Below, one piece after another: positions 58,812 to 64,000 of a DNA stretch of 64,000 bases (position 1 is the stretch's first letter; every line of letters begins with the position of its first letter). The translations under genes and the position numbers were made by a program. Under the pieces are notes generated by a model. That model was not told the DNA's origin, ran no database searches, and was given only the letters and a program-made list of their open reading frames with translations. This DNA comes from Kluyveromyces lactis (taxonomy: Eukaryota; Ascomycota; Saccharomycetes; Saccharomycetales; Saccharomycetaceae): the NCBI RefSeq assembly GCF_000002515.2, contig NC_006042.1, positions 1,116,001-1,180,000 of the forward strand, read 5' to 3'.

Positions 58812-59954
58812 TTACGATTTAACTTTCACTAATTGATCTGGTCTAAGGAACCTCCATTTAACAAGCAAAGCACCTAAATTTTTCTCTTCGGTAAATGGGT
58901 TTGTCGTTGGTAACTCTGCTTTCAAGCCCAAGAATCGTTCAAGCCTTTTTTTATAAAGTCTTTGGTTCAGTTGTTTATAATATTCATATTGTTTTCCGTC
59001 AATTAAGTGATCTCTACTTTCGGTGAATTTACGCTGTGTATTAGCATTTATCCGGTTGAGAATGTCCATATCTTCGAGGATTGGTTTTATCCAGTCGATG
59101 AACACTGCAGGGATGTCATTGGACTTACCACTCTTTATCTGTGTCACGACGTCATTGAATTTTCGTGAACATGGTTGTTTGTGAATCAATGTATATTCCC
59201 ATTGTGCTTCTTGAAATGCATAGAAAAGTTTGGATTCACACTCCCTAAATCTATCGAGATTATCTTGAGCTCTAAGCCGTGCCTTAATTATGATTCCTGT
59301 CAATTTCTTAGACTGGCGTGCCTTCCTATTGAATGGAGATCGTATGAACCAAATTCGGGATTGGCCAGCGTTGGTGTAGTTAATAGAAACTTTAGGGGGG
59401 CCCTTGGCAATGCGGTACTCAATCCTGTACAAAATTTTACAGTATCTCTCGTGGATTGCAAGAGGTCTGAGTAGCTCGTCGATATGTTTACGAGGTATCG
59501 TTTTAGTCGGACCATATATTTTATAATATCTAAGAAGGTAGCGGTATAAATCACCATCACCAGGAATAGGTGCTAATCGCTTCTTTTTTTCCCTTCGACT
59601 CTCATCCCCCATATTTTCAGTTACCACCACACCAGAAATTGGTTTGTTCGCTTGCTGCAACGGTTCTGGAGCAGGCTCGATCTGCTCTGTGTATTTGTTC
59701 TTTAGAGCAACTAGCTTGATTATATCATCGCCGACAATATACTTATTCAGATGAGAGAGATCCTCCAATAATCCACGTACGTACCAGCCAGCTTTATGAT
59801 TTCTGTTACGTCGTACTGCTTGTCTCAATGTGTTCCAAAGCTCAATCTGGAGATTATCAGTGGGTACGTTGGCCCTAATGTTTCGTAATGAATATCTGTA
59901 CCATTCCAATACGTGTTTCCTATGACTTCCTATCTCTCCAAATGGTCGTACCAT
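58812..59954 (-). CDS. RRG1: Mitochondrial respiratory growth protein Rrg1
   Basis: A 380-residue protein matching S. cerevisiae Rrg1 (YDR065W, 365 aa), required for respiratory growth and mitochondrial genome maintenance or vacuolar acidification. Near the N-terminus is an LYR-like segment (EWYRYSLRNI, residues 18-27). The best conserved block is SRIWFIRSPFNRKARQSKKL near residue 208. The protein is basic and helical overall and ends with a short variable tail. Molecular function is unknown. It is convergent with RTR1, as YDR065W is with YDR066C. Upstream, at 60056-60071, repeated CATCTCATC (GATGAGATG on the gene strand) resembles PAC motifs. Confidence 0.88.
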   Translation of the reverse strand: MVRPFGEIGSHRKHVLEWYRYSLRNIRANVPTDNLQIELWNTLRQAVRRNRNHKAGWYVRGLLEDLSHLNKYIVGDDIIKLVALKNKYTEQIEPAPEPLQQANKPISGVVVTENMGDESRREKKKRLAPIPGDGDLYRYLLRYYKIYGPTKTIPRKHIDELLRPLAIHERYCKILYRIEYRIAKGPPKVSINYTNAGQSRIWFIRSPFNRKARQSKKLTGIIIKARLRAQDNLDRFRECESKLFYAFQEAQWEYTLIHKQPCSRKFNDVVTQIKSGKSNDIPAVFIDWIKPILEDMDILNRINANTQRKFTESRDHLIDGKQYEYYKQLNQRLYKKRLERFLGLKAELPTTNPFTEEKNLGALLVKWRFLRPDQLVKVKS

Positions 59955-60162
59955 TGATATAATTCTGCTTTGTAGAGCTTCATCAATTTGATAAGATTGA
60001 GTAGGATGTACCTTGAATTCTTCCTGTTTTCAACTACTCATCTATTCATGTCATCGCATCTCATCTCATCTTGACAATAGTCATAAACTTTGAAAACATA
60101 CAGATCAGCGTGCTATACATGCTTCGTATGGTGCCGTGTGAGACGTCATTTTACAGCAAAGT

Positions 60163-60236
60163 GGTTTCGTGGTCTAGTCGGTTATGGCATCTGCTTAACA
60201 CGCAGAACGTCCCCAGTTCGATCCTGGGCGAAATCA
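60163..60236 (+). tRNA. tRNA-Val(AAC)
   Basis: A 74-base intronless tRNA. The acceptor GGTTTCG pairs with CGAAATC (60229-60235), with discriminator A60236. A box TGGTCTAGTCGG and B box AGTTCGATCCT are intact. The anticodon AAC at 60197-60199 sits in a CTGC/GCAG-closed loop. It matches the S. cerevisiae tRNA-Val(AAC) design. A T-rich terminator follows (TTTT at 60237-60240 and a longer run after). Confidence 0.97.
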
Positions 60237-60652
60237 TTTTCTTTTTAATTTTTTTTTTTTGCCTCCTGTGTACTTTAAGCAACAAATCAGCAACAAATTC
60301 TACTACCAAGCTACACACAATATTGTTTGATTTGTAAACATTGTGGTTGCCAAGTTTCGGTTGAATGACTAGTAGAGCATTATCTCTATCCTCGAACTCC
60401 TTTTCTCATTTTATCACTTCTAAAGTCTCTTTATGTTCCATAATGATGCAAAACCATAACAATCTCCGCTATATTCAAAGTAACAGTGAGGAAGAAAACG
60501 ACAATTATCTAAATCAGTTGTGGTACGTGATTATTCATGACACTCACTATAAATCATCCGAGCTACGCGATTACTGTTTCTAGTATTTCTCCAGCCCTGT
60601 TGCGTGCTGATCACTTCAGAGAACAGTCAAACTCCCAAAATTTGACCTAAAT
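60237..60652. other. Spacer between two tRNA genes
   Basis: About 415 bases. A T run of about 12 follows tRNA-Val. A 72-codon open frame at 60365-60583 has no recognisable similarity and is probably chance. No LTR-like sequence was recognised beside the tRNA genes. Confidence 0.4.
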
Positions 60653-60724
60653 GGCTTCGTGGTCTAGAGGTATGATTTCCGCTTAGGGTGCGGGAGGTCC
60701 CGGGTTCGATTCCCGGCGGAGCCC
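60653..60724 (+). tRNA. tRNA-Pro(AGG)
   Basis: A 72-base intronless tRNA. The acceptor GGCTTCG pairs with CGGAGCC (60717-60723; one G-U pair), and C60724 is the discriminator as in yeast tRNA-Pro. A box TGGTCTAGAGG and B box GGTTCGATTCC are intact. The anticodon AGG is at 60685-60687, with a CCGC/GCGG stem. Terminator of five T at 60740-60744. Confidence 0.96.
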
Positions 60725-60774
60725 CTGTGTGTTAAACACTTTTTATTTTTTTTTAATTTAATCAATTAATTGGT

Positions 60775-60798
60775 TTTTGGGCTTCGCGAAGCCCAAAA
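60775..60798. repeat. Perfect 24-bp palindrome 1
   Basis: Twelve-base arms centred on TTCGCGAA. It lies 51 bases after tRNA-Pro and 31 bases after its terminator. Confidence 0.95.
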
Positions 60799-60845
60799 TC
60801 AAAAACATTCGGAACCTCCCGCGTGCGCACGCGCACGCGCTTGCT

Positions 60846-60880
60846 GTTGACCAATCGCACTTTAAAGTGCGATTGTCAAC
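60846..60880. repeat. Near-perfect palindrome 2 with CCAAT overlap
   Basis: Core palindrome of 24 bp (60852-60875) centred on CTTTAAAG. It extends on both sides by GTTGAC/GTCAAC with one unpaired C, giving 35 bases in all. The left arm includes CCAAT. Confidence 0.93.
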
Positions 60881-61775
60881 ACACGCATTTCGTGCGAAAA
60901 GACCAACCAACATACCACGCGATCCATGCTTCACAACTTTTACCAATGTCCCACTGACGAAAGGAAAAAAAGGGGAAACCCAGCGAACCCATGTCCCTAT
61001 GTCTCGCTTCATGTCCCTTCCCCGATTAATTCTTATCAAGGAGCCGACAAGGATGGCTGAAATGTCTAAATTTTGAAATATGAATACTAATTTAAAAAAA
61101 AAAGAAGCTAAAGCTTGTAAGCAAAGCGAGAATCTTTCACTGGATTACAGAGATATGATGGGGAAACATACTCCGTGCGGGCTGCAAAGAGTGAATAGGG
61201 TAAAAAAAAAGAACTCAATTCAACGGAGTTGAGTTCGAACTTTAAAAATTTGACCATTAGCCCCTGTGATCCAATAGCATGTAGCGTGTAAACTCCGTAG
61301 GATAATGGTCTAATGGTTTTCGACCCGGTCATTCCAGTGTGGATCTTTTACAAAACAGCAGTTGTTTCCAGGGATGTTGAGTTACGTTGTATCTTTCGAT
61401 AATATCCCTATAATTCTCGGTATGTATTTCATTTTTTTTTTGATCATTCATTTTTTTCCTTCATTGTTTACGTTATTTTGACTGAGGAAAACAACTGGCT
61501 CAAAAATGAGTGACAAGATCATTCAAATTCGTTAGTAGTGGTGATAGGTTTCAGTTTATTGTTTTGTAAAAAAGAGACTTGTTTCAATTGAATATAAAAG
61601 GGGGCCTGTAATTTCTTTAAAAAAAGTTCTGCTATGACGGTAGTTTGGGGGGAGCATTGGTTTTGATATCAATTTCTGTTGGTTTTAGGCTCAATTAAGT
61701 AACTTTTTTTTGAGTGGGAAGAACCTGTATTTAGATATCACACATAGATCCCACGCAACTCTAAAAAAAAAAAAA

Positions 61776-63224
61776 ATGTCTACTACTATGTTATCTACTA
61801 GAAACGCGCTAGCGCGCGGTTTGCTACGCACCAGCGGCGGTGCCGCTGGTGCTTCAAGAAACAACTTGTTGTTGTCTCTTGTTGCATCTCGTTATTACAG
61901 TAACGGTGAAAAAACGTTGAAGCAAAGGTTTGCTGAAATTTTCCCAGAAAAGGCCGAAGAAATTAAGCGCCTAAAGAAGGAACACGGTAAAACCGTAATT
62001 GGTGAAGTGTTGTTGGAACAAGCTTACGGTGGTATGCGTGGTATCAAGGGTCTTGTTTGGGAAGGTTCCGTTTTGGACCCAGAAGAAGGTATTAGATTCA
62101 GAGGTCGTACCATTCCAGATATCCAAAAGGAATTGCCAAAGGCAGCCGATGGTGAAGAACCATTGCCAGAAGCTATCTTTTGGTTGCTTTTGACCGGTGA
62201 AGTTCCAACTGAAACTCAAGTTAAGGCTTTGTCAGCAGATTTGGCTTCTAGATCTGAGTTGCCAGCTCATGTTGAGTCTCTATTGGATAACTTACCAAAG
62301 GATTTGCATCCAATGGCTCAATTCTCGATGGCAGTTACTGCATTGGAATCAGAATCCAAATTTGCCAAGGCTTACGCTCAAGGTGTTTCTAAGAAGGATT
62401 ACTGGAACTATACTTTTGAAGATTCTTTGGATCTATTGGGTAAGTTGCCAGTTATCGCCTCCAAGATTTACCGTAACGTTTTCAAAGACGGTAAGATCAC
62501 TTCCATTGATCAAAACGCCGATTACGGTAAGAACTTGGCCCATCTATTGGGTTACCAAAACAAAGAGTTTGTCGACTTGATGAGATTGTACTTGACCATC
62601 CATTCTGACCATGAAGGTGGTAACGTTTCAGCTCACACTACCCATTTGGTTGGTTCTGCATTGTCCTCTCCATATTTATCCTTGTCCGCTGGTTTGAACG
62701 GGTTGGCTGGTCCATTGCACGGACGTGCAAACCAAGAAGTCTTGGAATGGTTGTTCAAGTTGAGAGAGGAAGTTAAGGGAGATTACTCTCCAGCTACCAT
62801 CGAGAAATACTTGTGGGATACTTTAAACTCTGGTCGTGTTGTTCCAGGTTATGGTCACGCCGTCTTGAGAAAGACTGATCCACGTTACACTGCTCAACGT
62901 GAATTCGCTTTGAAACATTTCCCAGATTACGAATTGTTCAAATTGGTTTCTACCATCTACGAAGTCGCTCCAAAAGTCTTGACCAAGCACGGTAAGACCA
63001 AGAACCCATGGCCAAATGTGGACTCCCACTCTGGTGTCCTATTGCAATACTACGGTTTGACTGAAGCTTCATTCTACACAGTTCTATTCGGTGTTGCTAG
63101 AGCTTTCGGTGTCTTGCCTCAATTGATCATCGACAGAGCCGTTGGTCAACCAATCGAAAGACCAAAGTCCTTCTCCACCGAAAAGTACATCGAACTAGTT
63201 CAATCCATCAACGCTAAGAAATAG
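61776..63224 (+). CDS. CIT1: Mitochondrial citrate synthase
   Basis: A 482-residue enzyme condensing oxaloacetate and acetyl-CoA (S. cerevisiae Cit1 479, Cit2 460). The frame is open upstream only from a TTG; the ATG after a 13-A run at 61776 is the real start. Residues 1-42 are a mitochondrial presequence rich in Arg, Ser and Ala ([16 protein letters not shown]). Catalytic residues are visible: His315 in GPLHGRAN, His361 in PGYGHAVLR and Asp416 in NVDSHSG. The C-terminus ends NAKK, so there is no peroxisomal SKL as in Cit2. Codon bias is strong, implying high expression. Confidence 0.95.
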   Translation: MSTTMLSTRNALARGLLRTSGGAAGASRNNLLLSLVASRYYSNGEKTLKQRFAEIFPEKAEEIKRLKKEHGKTVIGEVLLEQAYGGMRGIKGLVWEGSVLDPEEGIRFRGRTIPDIQKELPKAADGEEPLPEAIFWLLLTGEVPTETQVKALSADLASRSELPAHVESLLDNLPKDLHPMAQFSMAVTALESESKFAKAYAQGVSKKDYWNYTFEDSLDLLGKLPVIASKIYRNVFKDGKITSIDQNADYGKNLAHLLGYQNKEFVDLMRLYLTIHSDHEGGNVSAHTTHLVGSALSSPYLSLSAGLNGLAGPLHGRANQEVLEWLFKLREEVKGDYSPATIEKYLWDTLNSGRVVPGYGHAVLRKTDPRYTAQREFALKHFPDYELFKLVSTIYEVAPKVLTKHGKTKNPWPNVDSHSGVLLQYYGLTEASFYTVLFGVARAFGVLPQLIIDRAVGQPIERPKSFSTEKYIELVQSINAKK

Positions 63225-63358
63225 ATTGTCCGCCCGACTTAATGAGATTATGATTTCATCTTCAACAGAATAAACAGAAACAAAAAAACCCACATATAAA
63301 AAACATTCACAACTTACACACTCACAATCAACCTCACCCTCACAATCACAATCACAAT

Positions 63359-63401
<43 letters not shown>

Positions 63402-64000
63402 ACACACACACTCACCTTTATATTTCTGATCATTTTTCTATTTTTACATACCAAATTTTAACTTAAACTTATATTAAATGCGTATCTCACTCAATTCCTG
63501 TCTCTCTCTACTTAGTAAGCGTTACTAGTAAATCAGTAAGTATTATACAGTTTATAGGGACTCATGATATGACAAATTGTGACCCAAGCAAGAAAAGGAT
63601 CCCCCGCCATATGTGATTACATACACCATTGGTGGTCTTGAACTTAGCCTTACAAATTGTTTGATAATGATACTCTACAAAGATGACAAAAAGAAGACTA
63701 ATAAAATGAATAAGTTTGTTTTTTTTCCTTTTGGGTAAAGAACTGAGGAAATGCACAGAAACAGCCGAACCTTTTTCTTTGTTGTCTTTTTTTTTTTTTA
63801 ACGGCCATTCGAGCCATTGAAATTTTATGTTTAGAATTAAAGGATGTTTTTTAAGCAAAAGGATAAATAAAGGAACATTGACCCTTCGATAGCACTAGCT
63901 TTCTTGAGATTTGTTTAACAGTAGCCTTTTCTTCTCTGTACCGTGATATTTCATTGTACTTATTAGTTTAGTATACTAAGTCAAGGTTTTTTTTATTTAG
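63225..64000. other. Citrate synthase 3' region, right edge of window
   Basis: Contains CAAT/CACA repeats and an (AC)17 tract, followed by T-rich sequence. A 98-codon minus-strand frame (63562-63858) is Lys/Phe-rich with no recognisable similarity and is not supported as a gene. Confidence 0.4.
63362..63411. repeat. (AC)n microsatellite
   Basis: (AC)17 at 63362-63395, one T, then a further CA stretch to 63411, preceded by tandem CAATCA-type units from about 63337. It lies about 140 bases after the citrate synthase stop. Confidence 0.95.

Larger units (their letters stand above)
60725..61775. promoter_or_regulatory. Citrate synthase upstream region with palindromes and CCAAT boxes
   Basis: About 1.05 kb. 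It begins with a T-rich tract, then two 24-bp perfect palindromes (60775-60798 and 60852-60875) separated by an alternating GCGCAC-rich patch. CCAAT boxes lie at 60851-60855 (overlapping palindrome 2) and 61272-61276, candidates for the Hap2/3/4/5 complex that activates CIT1 in S. cerevisiae. A TATAAAAG element at about 61593 and a T/A-rich leader precede the start. The open frames on both strands at 60758-61076 follow from the palindromes and are not considered genes. Confidence 0.55.

Noticed and set aside
60758-61076. Overlapping 93- and 99-codon ORFs on opposite strands after tRNA-Pro
   Set aside because: The frames are kept open by two palindromes and an alternating GC tract. There is no conserved motif, and the composition differs from that of the coding genes.
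61290-61340. tRNA-like TGGTCTAATGG and GTTTTCGACCC
   Set aside because: The A and B box-like motifs are almost adjacent and no cloverleaf or complementary ends exist.
63562-63858. 98-codon minus-strand ORF at the right edge
   Set aside because: Composed largely of T-run and A-run codons (Lys, Phe), no similarity recognised, no neighbour support.
1-64000. CRISPR arrays, toxin-antitoxin loci, prophage or bacterial defence genes
   Set aside because: None seen. The window is ordinary yeast chromosomal DNA and the only mobile element is the Ty1/copia relic.

Overview
This window is nuclear DNA from a budding yeast of the Saccharomycetaceae. Genes are compact and nearly all intronless, the tRNA genes are of the yeast type, and almost every protein is recognisable as a Saccharomyces cerevisiae family. 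Leucine is mostly TTG in highly expressed genes, and nothing suggests CUG reassignment. Gene order points to a lineage that did not undergo the whole-genome duplication (WGD). Genes that S. cerevisiae splits between two duplicated segments (YLR/YNL, YNL/YCL, YGL/YER, YER/YDR) are interleaved here in single copy. A Kluyveromyces-like genus is plausible, but I cannot name the species.

Layout, left to right. Bases 1-16400: a tRNA-Leu(CAA) gene with an intron, IRC20 (minus), an RCK2-type kinase, YEF3 (elongation factor 3), SPO1 (whose first exon is separate and unlisted as an ORF), and SSP120. Bases 16400-22860: a CofD-like protein (YNL011C), the HAD phosphatase PYP1, a ~2 kb minus-strand relic of a Ty1/copia retrotransposon, and a cytosolic-type NADP-isocitrate dehydrogenase. 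Bases 23300-41700: ILV6, mitoribosomal MRP7, SGF29, a small conserved-position ORF, the giant GCN1, MDS3 and YIP4. Bases 41700-49480: GLC7 (no intron), EMP24, a ~485-nt structured Pol III-type RNA gene (best guess SCR1, the SRP RNA), RRN10 and NCL1. Bases 49700-64000: MCM2, a UBR7/Mlo2-like UBR-box/PHD gene, an SSADH-type aldehyde dehydrogenase, EMP65, RTR1, RRG1, tRNA-Val(AAC), tRNA-Pro(AGG) and a mitochondrial citrate synthase.

Most genes are housekeeping: translation and its control (YEF3, GCN1, NCL1, tRNAs, MRP7), transcription (RRN10, SGF29, RTR1), replication (MCM2), signalling (RCK2, GLC7, MDS3), secretion (EMP24, YIP4, SSP120, EMP65) and central metabolism (IDP, ILV6, CIT, SSADH). GCN1 feeds Gcn4 control, and ILV6 carries a perfect Gcn4 site upstream. 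No new multi-gene system was found. The least ordinary items are the retrotransposon relic, the SCR1-like RNA, the hidden first exon of SPO1, the UBR7-like gene, the small ORF beside GCN1 and several perfect palindromes in promoters.
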